64,000 nucleotides of DNA from Polaribacter sp. SA4-10 (GTDB lineage Bacteria > Bacteroidota > Bacteroidia > Flavobacteriales > Flavobacteriaceae), in assembly GCA_949519155.1 (NCBI GenBank), contig CATIQU010000035.1:124001-188000 (forward strand). Reading direction: 5' to 3'. The position numbers and the translations under genes were made by a program. This document shows, piece by piece, positions 31,618 to 41,369 of this stretch. Each line of letters opens with the position of its first letter. Position 1 is the first letter of the stretch. A model generated the notes under the pieces. That model ran no database searches and was not told the DNA's origin. It worked only from the letters and a program-made list of their open reading frames with translations.

Positions 31618-32113
31618 TACTAAAAACATTATTTTAAATACCTTAGAGGTAGCACAAAAAATACGGAGAATTGCTTTTCAAATTTTAGAGAGTAATTCTA
31701 ACGAGAAAGAAGTTATTATTGTTGGTATTGTTGGAAATGGTTCTCTTTTTGCTGAAAAACTAATGGTGGATCTTAATAAGATATCGGACATTAAAACAAC
31801 TCTTTGTGAAATTGCTATCAATAAAAAGAACCCCTTAGACACCATTACTACTTCTTTAAAAGAGGAAGAGTATAAAAACAAATCGATTGTTTTGGTGGAT
31901 GATGTACTTGATTCAGGAGCTACTTTAATCTATGGAGTAAAACACTTTTTAAACGTTCCTTTAAAAAGATTTAAAACGGCGGTTTTAGTGAATCGGAATC
32001 ACAAAAAATATCCTGTAAAAGCAGATTTTAAAGGGATTTCATTATCCACATCTATAAAAGAACATGTGGTGGTCGAGTTTAACAAAAAAGAAACCATTGC
32101 GTATTTAATGTAA
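31610..32113 (+). CDS. Phosphoribosyltransferase family protein
   Basis: SIVLVDDVLDSGATLIYGV PRPP-binding motif. Start overlaps the previous gene by 8 bp. Confidence 0.9.
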   Translation: MTDTKNIILNTLEVAQKIRRIAFQILESNSNEKEVIIVGIVGNGSLFAEKLMVDLNKISDIKTTLCEIAINKKNPLDTITTSLKEEEYKNKSIVLVDDVLDSGATLIYGVKHFLNVPLKRFKTAVLVNRNHKKYPVKADFKGISLSTSIKEHVVVEFNKKETIAYLM

Positions 32114-32623
32114 TTGATTTTTTATTGCTGTTACAATTTCTAGCGTTTCTTTTTGATCTATTGCAATTTTGTGATGGGCTTGTTCATAAAAGAAGCGTCT
32201 TTCAAATAGATGTTTCGCAACGTATTCTACTAACTTTTCATCTCCTATTTCTTTAACCAAAGGCCTGTTTTCTTTCCCTTTAATCAATCTTTCCACCAAA
32301 AGTGCAATACTCGCTTGTAGATAAAAAGAAATCGTGGTATATGCTTTTAAAATACATTCTATATTGTTGGCGTAGCAAGGTGTCCCTCCTCCTAAAGAAA
32401 GTACAAATTCCTCCTCAGAATTCAAAAGTTCAGTTAAATAGAGATGCTCTATTCTTCGAAAATAAATTTCTCCTTTCTCTTTAAAGATAGCGTTGATCGT
32501 ATTTTTTTCTTTGGATTCGATATAGGCATCTAGATCTATAAAAGGCAACGAAAGTTGTTTGGAAAGAAGTGCGCCTATGGTAGATTTCCCTGAAGCCATA
32601 TAGCCTAATAAAACGATTTTCAT
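32105..32623 (-). CDS. aroK: Shikimate kinase
   Basis: LLGYMASGKSTIGALLSKQLSLPFIDLDAYIE, FRRIEHLYL, LGGGTPCY. Confidence 0.94.
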   Translation of the reverse strand: MKIVLLGYMASGKSTIGALLSKQLSLPFIDLDAYIESKEKNTINAIFKEKGEIYFRRIEHLYLTELLNSEEEFVLSLGGGTPCYANNIECILKAYTTISFYLQASIALLVERLIKGKENRPLVKEIGDEKLVEYVAKHLFERRFFYEQAHHKIAIDQKETLEIVTAIKNQLH

Positions 32624-32693
32624 TATTTTGAAGTTTCTGCAAATATCGATAAAAAAAAGACAAATTTATAGCGTTAAGTTTTAAGAATGATAT

Positions 32694-32701
32694 TATATTT
32701 G
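32694..32701 (+). promoter_or_regulatory. Bacteroidota-type -7 box (TAnnTTTG) upstream of the tRNA pair
   Basis: TATATTTG about 21 bp before the tRNA-Lys 5' end; no clean TTG -33 box seen. Confidence 0.45.
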
Positions 32702-32722
32702 CACTCGATTTAATTAGGTCAT

Positions 32723-32798
32723 GACCTGGTAGCTCAGTTGGTAGAGCATCTCCCTTTTAAGGAGAGGGTCCTGGGTTCGAGCCCCAGCCCGGTCACCA
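32723..32798 (+). tRNA. tRNA-Lys (TTT), CCA encoded
   Basis: GACCTGG-TA-GCTC AGTTGGTA GAGC-A-TCTCC CTTTTAA GGAGA-GGGTC-CTGGG TTCGAGC CCCAG-CCCGGTC-A-CCA; anticodon TTT. Confidence 0.96.
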
Positions 32799-32799
32799 T

Positions 32800-32838
32800 G
32801 AAAAAGTTAAGCGTCTTGCTTAACTTTTTCATTTTTTT
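32800..32838 (+). terminator. Strong hairpin plus T-tract immediately after tRNA-Lys
   Basis: GAAAAAGTTAAGC-gtctt-GCTTAACTTTTTC followed by atttttttt. Confidence 0.75.
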
Positions 32839-32845
32839 TATAAAA

Positions 32846-32929
32846 GCGCACGTGGCGAAATTGGTAGACGCGCAGCCTTGAGGGGGCTGTGTTCGCAAGA
32901 ACGTGGAAGTTCGAATCTTCTCGTGCGCA
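32846..32929 (+). tRNA. tRNA-Leu (GAG)
   Basis: GCGCACG acceptor pairs with CGTGCGC; anticodon stem CAGCC-TTGAGGG-GGCTG; long variable arm; TTCGAAT T-loop. Confidence 0.95.
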
Positions 32930-33144
32930 CTTTTATAATAAACGGTTACTACTCATTTCTCCTTATTCTTTAGGACTCCTTTTTAATGCTGTCTTTTACC
33001 CTAGTTTTTTATAAACGCCATTTTAGGACACTACTCGGAGTAATCAACATAAATAAGGGTTTTATAAAAAAAAATAGCGTTGTTTTTTTCATTTTTCACA
33101 AATAATTAACCAATCTATAGGTGAATATTATTAAATTTGCTGCT

Positions 33145-33954
33145 ATGAAAAAAATATTATTCGCTTTCCTTTTCCTTTTTACAATCAATAGTTTTTCTCA
33201 AACAGATTCGCTTAAAGTAACCACTTTAAAAGGTCAAATTGTTCACGGTCAGAGTAAACGTTCTTTAAGTGCCGCACATATTCTAAACTTAAATACTGTA
33301 GAAGGAACCATTACCAATGACAAAGGTTTTTTTGAACTTCCAACAAGAGCAAATGATACCATTCTGGTTTCCTATTTGGGCTTTGCTTCTATCAAGCTAA
33401 AAATTACAAACGATTTATTAAAAGGAAATGAATTGGTGATTGCCCTCTATGAAAAACCTGAAGAGGTTCGTGAAGTTATTATCAACTCCATGAAACTTAT
33501 TGGGGTTTTAGAAATAGACATCAAACAAGTGCCGAAGGATAAATTTACACGGATACATATCAATGGACTACCGCAAACTTATGAGGTTGGGAAACCAAAA
33601 GAAAAAGATTTCTCTTCACCGTTAGCAGCCCTTTTTCAACCTGTAGATTTCTTATACAATCTTTTTGGGAAGAAACCGAAACAATTAAAGAAACTTCAAA
33701 AACTAAAGAAACAAGACGATTTACGTAAAATGTTGGCGGGTAAATTTGATCGTGAAGTAATGATGGAATATTTAGAAATGGACAGTCAAGAACTCTCTGA
33801 GTTACTTTCTGATTGTAATTATTCTGAATATTTTATTAAAAAAGCTTCTGACCTACAAATGATTGAAGCTGTATTGGATTGTTACGAGAGCTATAAGGCG
33901 CTTAAAAAAGGAAAGATTGAACGCAATAACATTCCAGAAAGAAAGCAAAATTAA
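33145..33954 (+). CDS. Carboxypeptidase-like regulatory-domain secreted protein
   Basis: Signal peptide then LKGQIVHGQSKRSLSAAHILNLNTVEGTITNDKGFFELPTRANDTILVSYLGF. ATG at 33145 preferred to the GTG at 33121. Confidence 0.85.
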   Translation: MKKILFAFLFLFTINSFSQTDSLKVTTLKGQIVHGQSKRSLSAAHILNLNTVEGTITNDKGFFELPTRANDTILVSYLGFASIKLKITNDLLKGNELVIALYEKPEEVREVIINSMKLIGVLEIDIKQVPKDKFTRIHINGLPQTYEVGKPKEKDFSSPLAALFQPVDFLYNLFGKKPKQLKKLQKLKKQDDLRKMLAGKFDREVMMEYLEMDSQELSELLSDCNYSEYFIKKASDLQMIEAVLDCYESYKALKKGKIERNNIPERKQN

Positions 33955-33965
33955 GCACTAAAAAA

Positions 33966-33990
33966 AGGTTAGAAACAATGTTTCTGACCC
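33966..33990. terminator. Hairpin downstream of the 33145-33954 gene
   Basis: GGTTAGAAAC-aat-GTTTCTGACC (one G-T wobble); no strong T-tract. Confidence 0.35.
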
Positions 33991-34283
33991 AACCCTCTAT
34001 TATTAATAACTAACCAATAAATATCGAGCTCTTTTTTAAAATACGGTTGTAATGTATTTGTAATTGTATTTTCTTCTAGCATTCCAAAACCCTCTTTTCG
34101 AATGGATGGTTTCTAATGATTGGTTTTTTTTACTTTCTTGTTGGTCTTTTTTTTCAGTTTTCATTTTTATAGCATTTAATTACACCAATAGGACGTCTCT
34201 GTATTAGATTCGTTACATCTTACCATGTATTTAACACAACTTTAAGAAATGACCGATAGTATTTCTTTGAAAACATAGGAAAC

Positions 34284-34316
34284 AAAAAAAATCCAGCGAT
34301 TAGCTGGATTTTTTTA
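34284..34316. terminator. Intrinsic terminator (serves at least the minus-strand prohibitin-like gene)
   Basis: aaaaaaaATCCAGCgattaGCTGGATttttttt. Confidence 0.85.
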
Positions 34317-34337
34317 TGGTAAAGAAAGCGGTCTTTC

Positions 34338-35168
34338 TTATTGATTTCCTAAGATAATTGGCATTCCAGATTTCCCAGAACCAATAACAACTACTTTACT
34401 ATTTGGAGATTTTGCTAACTCTAAAGTAGCTTCAATTCCTTTTTCTTGTAAAATTTTATCGGTCAATGAAGCACTTAAAATTTTATTTGCAATGGCTTTC
34501 CCTTCTGCATCAATTTTTTGTCTTTTTGCTTCTTTTTGAGCTTTCGAAATTCGAAACTCATATTCTAAAGATTCTTGCTCTTGTTTTAACTTTGTTTCAA
34601 TAGCTGTTCTTATGGTTGCTGGTAATTTTACATCTTCTACCAGAACTCTCGTTACCAATAAAAATTGGTCTTTTAAAACTTTTTGAACTTCGTCTAAAAT
34701 TTCTTGTTCAATTACATCTCTTTTACTAGAGTACAATTGTTCTGGAGTATAACGACCTACTACGCTTCTTGCTGCTGCATTGATTGCTGGATCTAGCAAT
34801 TCACGCTCGTAATCTTCTCCTTTGGTCTTAATTAATTTTCCTAAGTTACTAAATTCAGGTTCATACCAGATGGTTCCATTTACTTTTACTTCTAATCCGT
34901 TCACAGAAAGCACATTCATTTCATCGGAAATGGATTGCTGACGTACTTTTCTTACAATCATTTTATTCCATGGCAACATAATATGAAACCCTTCGCCATA
35001 GGTTTTCTCAGTATCAATACCACTTCCTAAACTTTCGAAAATAACCCCCCCTTCTCCGGGACCGATAGTAATGGTTGATTTAGAAAATAAAAAAATTCCG
35101 ATTACGGCAATAATTATTAAGACAACTCCACCTTTTGGGAAGTTAAGATCTACTTGATTCTTTGTCAT
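34338..35168 (-). CDS. Prohibitin/SPFH (Band 7) family membrane protein
   Basis: N-terminal TM, GEGGVIFESLGSG, INAAARSVVGRYTPEQLYSSKRDVIEQEI. Confidence 0.93.
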   Translation of the reverse strand: MTKNQVDLNFPKGGVVLIIIAVIGIFLFSKSTITIGPGEGGVIFESLGSGIDTEKTYGEGFHIMLPWNKMIVRKVRQQSISDEMNVLSVNGLEVKVNGTIWYEPEFSNLGKLIKTKGEDYERELLDPAINAAARSVVGRYTPEQLYSSKRDVIEQEILDEVQKVLKDQFLLVTRVLVEDVKLPATIRTAIETKLKQEQESLEYEFRISKAQKEAKRQKIDAEGKAIANKILSASLTDKILQEKGIEATLELAKSPNSKVVVIGSGKSGMPIILGNQ

Positions 35169-35273
35169 TATATTTGTTTTTAAGATTACTCAAATTTACA
35201 AAATTAATCTTCATTCACGAAAAGAAAACGGTTTATATAGCATGAAACACATTTAAATCTGTTCTTCACTATT

Positions 35274-35642
35274 TTACGAATTCAACTTTTGCTTCCCATG
35301 GCTTTTAGATTTTCCTTGTTCATCCAAAGCAACCATTACAATGGAATCAATATCAATAATTGTTTTGTGTGTTATTGTATTTCTTACCTTACATTTAAGT
35401 GTTACCGAGGTAGTTCCAAACTGTTGCACTTCCATGCCAATTTCTATAATATCGCCCAAACTTACAGGACTAACAAAATCTATTGCTGCCATGTGCTTAA
35501 CGGCTGTTCTTTTTGTTTCTAATTGGAGAATCGCATAAATACCTATTTCTTCATCGATCCATTCTAATATTCTACCTCCGAATAAAGTTCCATTCGGGTT
35601 TAAATCTTGTGGTTTTACCCATCGCCTTGTGTCAAATGTCAT
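35274..35642 (-). CDS. Acyl-CoA thioesterase (hotdog fold)
   Basis: NPNGTLFGGRILEWIDEEIGIYA and MAAIDFVSPVSLGDIIEI. Confidence 0.9.
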   Translation of the reverse strand: MTFDTRRWVKPQDLNPNGTLFGGRILEWIDEEIGIYAILQLETKRTAVKHMAAIDFVSPVSLGDIIEIGMEVQQFGTTSVTLKCKVRNTITHKTIIDIDSIVMVALDEQGKSKSHGKQKLNS

Positions 35643-35644
35643 CT

Positions 35645-35827
35645 TTATTGTTCTAAATTTATTGCATTAAAAGCGGTTAACGTTCCTTGATCAAACTGGG
35701 TGTCCAGTTGTATCGGATTGCAACATGTTTCGCAGTCTTCTACATAATTTTGATGTGATACACTGACATCTAATAGCATCGAAATTTCTTCCCAACAGTA
35801 CGGGCATTGAAAAAAGTGTTCTAACAT
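35645..35827 (-). CDS. CPXCG motif-containing cysteine-rich protein
   Basis: FFQCPYCWEEISMLLD...DCETCCNPI. Two CxxC pairs; recognised small family. Confidence 0.85.
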   Translation of the reverse strand: MLEHFFQCPYCWEEISMLLDVSVSHQNYVEDCETCCNPIQLDTQFDQGTLTAFNAINLEQ

Positions 35828-35830
35828 CGT

Positions 35831-37858
35831 TTAAATTTTTCCATAATATTTTCTTGTAAACCATTCGATTGCTAATAATATAAGAATAAGAAATAGCATC
35901 CATTTCCAATCGATTAAAGCCTGATTTTTTAGTGTTGATTTCTGTAATGTTGTATAGTCGGCATTCCCAACAAAATCTTCAATCAATCCTGAAATTTCAA
36001 TTGGATAATATAGCTTCCCTCCTGTGCTATTTGCCAATCGATTTAATTTAGTAGTATTTGCATTGGTAAATTGTTCTTCTATACGCGCTTCTGAAGTTAA
36101 AAAAACACCGCTGCGCACACTTTTATGTCCTGCTACCGAAACGGTATAGGTATAACTTCCTGGTGATAGCCCTTCTACAACCACCTGAAACGAATTAAGC
36201 GCTAAAGAAAACGGAAACTTCCGTTGCTCTTTAGTAATGGTGTTGGTAACGGAAAGTAGCAACGAAGCCCTAGGATCAAATTGATAATTTTTATCGGTAT
36301 AAAAAGCGGAAATGCGTATCGGTGCATTTGATAAATATAAACCTTCTACGCCCACTTCCAGCTGTTTACGATTGCTATTTGAAACTAAATACTGAATTAA
36401 ATTCCCCGTAAATTCATCGAAATCTTGAAATGAATTACTTTGTATAAAATTAGCAGCACGCCATTTCCAAATTCCTTCTCCCAAAATAACAGCTGATTTT
36501 TGGTCATTCTGCTCGAAAGTTGCCAATAGCGGTTGTTCAGATGCAATTCCAAAAACACGCTGTTGCAGTAAAACGTGATTTTCCTTGGATAGAAATACTT
36601 CACCAAATTGGTCTTTTAGTGGTGGAAAATTATTAAAACCAATATCTTTTTGTAAGAAAGGTTGAAAAGAAGATTGATAATTGGCACTGTAACTTTCTGT
36701 TTGATCAATCGCTTTTTTAGTGAAACCAAGTTGCTGTTTATTGAGAAAACCCCAATCTGTATTCGCTCCTGAAATTACTAAATAGTTGGACTTGACTGCT
36801 CGTACTTTTTTTAATAAATCATTAAACTTATTGTTTGGCTGATACATTATAAGTAATTGATAATCATTTAATTGTATATCTATGTTATTAATATAAAACA
36901 CATCAACCTTACGTTGTTTGTTTCTTTCTATAGATCTCTTTAACGCCCCCAAATCGGGATGTAATACGGAAGAAACAAGTGCTATTTTTGTTTGCTCATC
37001 AATCACCTCAACGGAGAAATCTTTGGTATTATTCTTCGTGTTTTTTTCTACTCCGAAGGCCTCTATAGATGCTTTGTAAAAATTGATTCCTTCAGAGGTC
37101 GATGTTAGTTGAGTCCGAATTATTTTTGACTTTTCTGATGCTGAAAAACGAATCCGTTGTTTGAATATCGCTTTTCCTTTCTTCTCAATCCGAAATTCGG
37201 TACTAATCGGAACAGATCCTTCATAAAAGAGATGTACTTCTACTGGAAATTGATGGTTTAAGTAACTGTATTTATTGACATTTAATTGACGAATGCGAAG
37301 ATCTCTATAATTTACCGTATCTCCCAGTACAATTGTAGCAATGGGCATTTTAGAAGAAACAAATTCATAGTCATTCCCAGTGGTTTGATTGCCATCTGAA
37401 AGCAAGACAATGGCACCTTTTTTATTCTTATAGAGCTTATTTATTGCTGTAATGCCTTTAGAGATCGCTGTTACTGGCGCATCGAAGGTTAAAGAATCTT
37501 TTACTTTCACCTCTTTACCGAATGTGAAATATGCCATCTCAAACTTGGCATTCAATTGAACGTCTGCCTCCAACTCCTGAAGAATTGATGCTACTTTTTC
37601 TTCTTCTTTAAAAAATGATGTTGAGGCTGAATCATCAATTAAAACAGCCATAACAGGTTTCGTATTTTCGATAACTGTTTTTCGAACTGCTGGGTTGATC
37701 AGTAGTAATAGCAACAGAAATACACTGAGTGTTCTTAATGAAGATAAAAATATTTTTCTGGAACCCGTGTCTTTTGATGCATAAAAGTATTGGTAATAGG
37801 CTATTGACAAACTCAATAAGAAAGCAAGCAATATAAAAAGTATAGTGGTTGTTTGCAA
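35831..37858 (-). CDS. VWA-like membrane protein
   Basis: N- and C-terminal TM helices; DxSxS-type motif (LIDDSASTS) in a VWA-like region (AIVLLSDGNQTTG). Confidence 0.8.
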   Translation of the reverse strand: MQTTTILFILLAFLLSLSIAYYQYFYASKDTGSRKIFLSSLRTLSVFLLLLLLINPAVRKTVIENTKPVMAVLIDDSASTSFFKEEEKVASILQELEADVQLNAKFEMAYFTFGKEVKVKDSLTFDAPVTAISKGITAINKLYKNKKGAIVLLSDGNQTTGNDYEFVSSKMPIATIVLGDTVNYRDLRIRQLNVNKYSYLNHQFPVEVHLFYEGSVPISTEFRIEKKGKAIFKQRIRFSASEKSKIIRTQLTSTSEGINFYKASIEAFGVEKNTKNNTKDFSVEVIDEQTKIALVSSVLHPDLGALKRSIERNKQRKVDVFYINNIDIQLNDYQLLIMYQPNNKFNDLLKKVRAVKSNYLVISGANTDWGFLNKQQLGFTKKAIDQTESYSANYQSSFQPFLQKDIGFNNFPPLKDQFGEVFLSKENHVLLQQRVFGIASEQPLLATFEQNDQKSAVILGEGIWKWRAANFIQSNSFQDFDEFTGNLIQYLVSNSNRKQLEVGVEGLYLSNAPIRISAFYTDKNYQFDPRASLLLSVTNTITKEQRKFPFSLALNSFQVVVEGLSPGSYTYTVSVAGHKSVRSGVFLTSEARIEEQFTNANTTKLNRLANSTGGKLYYPIEISGLIEDFVGNADYTTLQKSTLKNQALIDWKWMLFLILILLAIEWFTRKYYGKI

Positions 37859-37904
37859 TGTTTTTAATTTTTACGGAAAGATATAAAGAACTATCTATAA
37901 AAAG

Positions 37905-37937
37905 AAAACCTACAACGTTAAATTGTTGCAGGTTTTT
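37905..37937 (-). terminator. Intrinsic terminator downstream of fabG
   Basis: AAAACCTaCAACgttaaattGTTGcAGGTTTTT. Confidence 0.65.
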
Positions 37938-37958
37938 ATAAGTTTAATACGAAAGTTA

Positions 37959-38705
37959 CTAGGTCATCATTCCTCCATCTACAGATAACGTTTGTCCTGT
38001 TATGTAAGCACTCATGTCTGATGCTAAAAATACACATGCATTTGCGATGTCTTGTGGCTTTCCTCCTCTTTTTAGTGGAATGGAGTCTCTCCAACCTTGC
38101 ACAACTGCCTCGTCTAGCTTGTCTGTCATTTCAGTTTCTATAAAACCAGGGGCAATCACATTGCTTCTCACATTTCTTGAACCTAACTCTAATGCTACCG
38201 ACTTTGATAAACCAATAATACCCGCTTTTGACGCTGCGTAGTTGGCTTGTCCTGCATTTCCTTTTAAACCAACTACAGAACTCATATTAATAATAGAACC
38301 TGCTCGTTGTTTCATCATTGGACGAATGACTGCTTTTGTAAGGTTAAAAACAGATTTTAAGTTGACTTCAATTACTTTGTCAAAATCATCTTCTGAAATA
38401 CGCATTAACAAATTGTCTTTGGTAATTCCTGCATTGTTTACTAAAATATCAATCGCACCAAATTCTTTTAAAACTTCTTTGGCCAACTCTTGTGCTGCAT
38501 CAAAATCTGCTGCATTCGATTGATACCCTTTTGCAGCTACACCAAACGCTTTCAATTCTGTTACTAAAGCTTCTGCAGCTTCTATAGACGAACTATATGT
38601 AAAAGCAATATTTGCACCTTGTTTTGCAAATTCAATTGCAATACCACGTCCAATACCTCTTGTGGCTCCAGTGATTATTGCTGACTTGTTTTCTAATAAT
38701 TTCAT
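37959..38705 (-). CDS. fabG: 3-oxoacyl-ACP reductase
   Basis: IITGATRGIGRGIA, NNAGITKDNLLMRI, YAASKAGIIG, SVDGGMMT end. Confidence 0.95.
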   Translation of the reverse strand: MKLLENKSAIITGATRGIGRGIAIEFAKQGANIAFTYSSSIEAAEALVTELKAFGVAAKGYQSNAADFDAAQELAKEVLKEFGAIDILVNNAGITKDNLLMRISEDDFDKVIEVNLKSVFNLTKAVIRPMMKQRAGSIINMSSVVGLKGNAGQANYAASKAGIIGLSKSVALELGSRNVRSNVIAPGFIETEMTDKLDEAVVQGWRDSIPLKRGGKPQDIANACVFLASDMSAYITGQTLSVDGGMMT

Positions 38706-38817
38706 ATCAATAAAATTTAAGTAGTTGATAGTTAAATGAAAATTCCCGCTAACTAAGCGAGAATCTACTATTTATTTTAGAGTAGTTCTTGACGCTACTC
38801 TAACTTACATTGAATTT

Positions 38818-39690
38818 TTATTTTAAAACTTTTGCAACCATTTCTCCAATTTTTGCAGGAGAGCTAACTACATGTACTCCGTTTTCTGCCAAAATTTTCA
38901 TTTTCGCTTGTGCGGTATCATCTGCACCTCCTACGATTGCACCAGCATGTCCCATTGTTCTACCAGCAGGGGCAGTTTGCCCAGCGATAAAACCAACAAC
39001 AGGCTTTCTGTTTCCATCTGCTTTGATCCATTGTGCTGCTTCTGCTTCTAGGTTTCCACCAATTTCACCGATCATTACAATGGCTTCAGTTTCGTCATCA
39101 TTCATCAACATTTCAACAGCTTCTTTGGTGGTAGTTCCAATAATTGGGTCTCCTCCAATACCAATTGCAGTCGTAATTCCAAAACCTTGTTTTACAACTT
39201 GGTCGGCAGCTTCATACGTTAATGTTCCCGATTTAGAAACAATACCTACTTTTCCTTTTTTGAAGATAAAACCTGGCATAATACCTACTTTTGCTTCTCC
39301 TGGAGTAATAACTCCCGGACAGTTAGGACCAATTAAAGTACAGTCTTTTGCATCAATGTATGCTTTTACTTTTACCATATCAGCAGTAGGAATTCCTTCT
39401 GTAATACAAATAATTACTTTGATTCCTGCATCAGCAGATTCCATAATAGCATCTGCAGCAAATGCTGGCGGTACAAATATAATTGACGTATCTGCTCCTA
39501 CGTTTTCTACAGCTTCTACAACCGTATTAAAAACGGGTTTATCTAAATGTTTTTGACCTCCTTTACCTGGAGTTACACCACCAACAACGTTGGTTCCGTA
39601 GTCAATCATTTGACCGGCATGAAAAGTTCCTTCACTACCTGTAAAACCTTGAACAATAATTTTTGAATTCTTATTTACTAAAACACTCAT
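38818..39690 (-). CDS. sucD: Succinate-CoA ligase subunit alpha
   Basis: [34 protein letters not shown] and [29 protein letters not shown]. Confidence 0.97.
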   Translation of the reverse strand: MSVLVNKNSKIIVQGFTGSEGTFHAGQMIDYGTNVVGGVTPGKGGQKHLDKPVFNTVVEAVENVGADTSIIFVPPAFAADAIMESADAGIKVIICITEGIPTADMVKVKAYIDAKDCTLIGPNCPGVITPGEAKVGIMPGFIFKKGKVGIVSKSGTLTYEAADQVVKQGFGITTAIGIGGDPIIGTTTKEAVEMLMNDDETEAIVMIGEIGGNLEAEAAQWIKADGNRKPVVGFIAGQTAPAGRTMGHAGAIVGGADDTAQAKMKILAENGVHVVSSPAKIGEMVAKVLK

Positions 39691-39753
39691 TGGTTTGTTT
39701 TTTAATTTTTACTGCTGCAAAAATAGTTTATTGTACGTTTTAAAAAAAGAATT

Positions 39754-40680
39754 TTAAGAATTCTTTCGACCTTTTAAAAAACGTTTCATTTCTGCCATTT
39801 CTTTTAGTTTTTCTCTTGATTCGGCTACGGGAGTTCCAAAGTAAGATTTTCCTCCTTCTACAGATTTTGTAACACCTGTTTGCCCTTGTATTACTGCTCC
39901 TTTACCAATTGTAATTCCGCTATTTGTTCCTACTTGACCCCAGATTGTTACTTCATCTTCGATGATTACACAACCTGCAATTCCTGTTTGTGACGCTATC
40001 AGACACTTTTTACCAATAACAGTGTCATGGCCAATATGAACTTGGTTGTCTATTTTTGTTCCACGACCAATAGTCGTCGCTCCAGTAACTCCTTTATCAA
40101 CGGTACAAGAGGCTCCTAAATCTACGTGATCTTCTAAAACAACACTTCCTCCAGAAAGTAACTTGTCAAATCCTTCAGGTCTATTTTTGTAATAAAAAGC
40201 ATCTGCTCCTAAAACAGTATTTGCATGTATCGTTACATGATTTCCAATGATCGTATTGTCATATATAGAAACATTTGGATGAATGACACAATGGCTTCCA
40301 ATGGAAACATTATTTCCAATAAAAACATTGGGCTGAATAACGGTTTCGATTCCAATACTTGCACTTTCTGCAATACTTACTTTTGATGCAATGAATGGAT
40401 TGAAATGTTTGGTAAGCTTATTGAAATCTCTAAAAGGATCTTCGGAAATTAGTAGCGCCTTTCCTGGTGGACACGCTACTTTTTTATTTATTAAAATAGT
40501 TGTTGCAGCAGAATTTAGTGCTTTGTCATAATATTTTGGGTGATCTACAAAAACAAGATCTCCTTTTTTAACAACATGAATTTCGTTGACACCTATTATT
40601 GAAAAGTTTTCATCTCCAATAAAATCAATATTTAAAAGCGTGGCAATTTGTTTTAATGTTTGTGGATCCTTAAATTTCAT
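39754..40680 (-). CDS. LpxD-like UDP-3-O-acylglucosamine N-acyltransferase paralogue
   Basis: Left-handed beta-helix hexapeptide repeats and LpxD-type N-terminus (VKKGDLVFVDHPKYYDKAL). Confidence 0.87.
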   Translation of the reverse strand: MKFKDPQTLKQIATLLNIDFIGDENFSIIGVNEIHVVKKGDLVFVDHPKYYDKALNSAATTILINKKVACPPGKALLISEDPFRDFNKLTKHFNPFIASKVSIAESASIGIETVIQPNVFIGNNVSIGSHCVIHPNVSIYDNTIIGNHVTIHANTVLGADAFYYKNRPEGFDKLLSGGSVVLEDHVDLGASCTVDKGVTGATTIGRGTKIDNQVHIGHDTVIGKKCLIASQTGIAGCVIIEDEVTIWGQVGTNSGITIGKGAVIQGQTGVTKSVEGGKSYFGTPVAESREKLKEMAEMKRFLKGRKNS

Positions 40681-40733
40681 TTTTTGTTAACAGTATTCAG
40701 TAAGCATTAGAACTGGATTCTAGAAACTTAAAA

Positions 40734-41300
40734 TTATTCTTTTATTCTTTCTTGATAGGTTCCTTTTGTTGTTTCAACTTTAATTTTATCGCCTTCATTA
40801 ATAAATAACGGTACATTTACTATTGCACCACTTTCTACTGTTGCAGGTTTTGTTGCATTGGTTGCTGTATTTCCTTTTACACCTGGTTCTGTGTGTGTTA
40901 CTTCTAGAACAACACTTGCTGGTAGATCTACAGATAATGGCATATCGTCTTCAGCATTAATAATAATGGTTACAATTTGGCCTTCTTTCATTAAATCTGG
41001 AGAATCTAATACCGATTTTTCCAATTGAATTTGAGAATAATCTTTTTCATCCATAAAATGGTAGGTATCCCCTTCATTATATAAATATTGAAATTTATGA
41101 GTTTCTACTCGAATGTCTTCAATTTTTCTTCCTGCAGGAAATGTATTGTCGACAACTTTTCCATTGGTCACACTTTTTAACTTGGTTCTTACAAATGCAG
41201 GTCCTTTTCCAGGCTTTACGTGTAAAAATTCGATTACTTTATAAATATCATTATTGTATTTAATACACAATCCGTTTCTAATGTCTGATGTTGTTGCCAT
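40734..41300 (-). CDS. efp: Elongation factor P
   Basis: EFLHVKPGKGPAFVRTKLKSVTNGKVVDNTFPAG and VPLFINEGDKIKVET. Confidence 0.97.
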   Translation of the reverse strand: MATTSDIRNGLCIKYNNDIYKVIEFLHVKPGKGPAFVRTKLKSVTNGKVVDNTFPAGRKIEDIRVETHKFQYLYNEGDTYHFMDEKDYSQIQLEKSVLDSPDLMKEGQIVTIIINAEDDMPLSVDLPASVVLEVTHTEPGVKGNTATNATKPATVESGAIVNVPLFINEGDKIKVETTKGTYQERIKE

Positions 41301-41369
41301 GTTGTTGTTTATTTTTTAAACCACGAGGGTTTATTGATTTAATTATAAGCTAGAGAATCTTTTTATTTT

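Noticed and set aside
38810-39556. 248-aa plus-strand ORF opposite sucD
   Set aside because: Antisense to an unmistakable sucD; low-complexity translation rich in Ser/Ala/Ile/Pro, expected from the reverse frame of a conserved gene.
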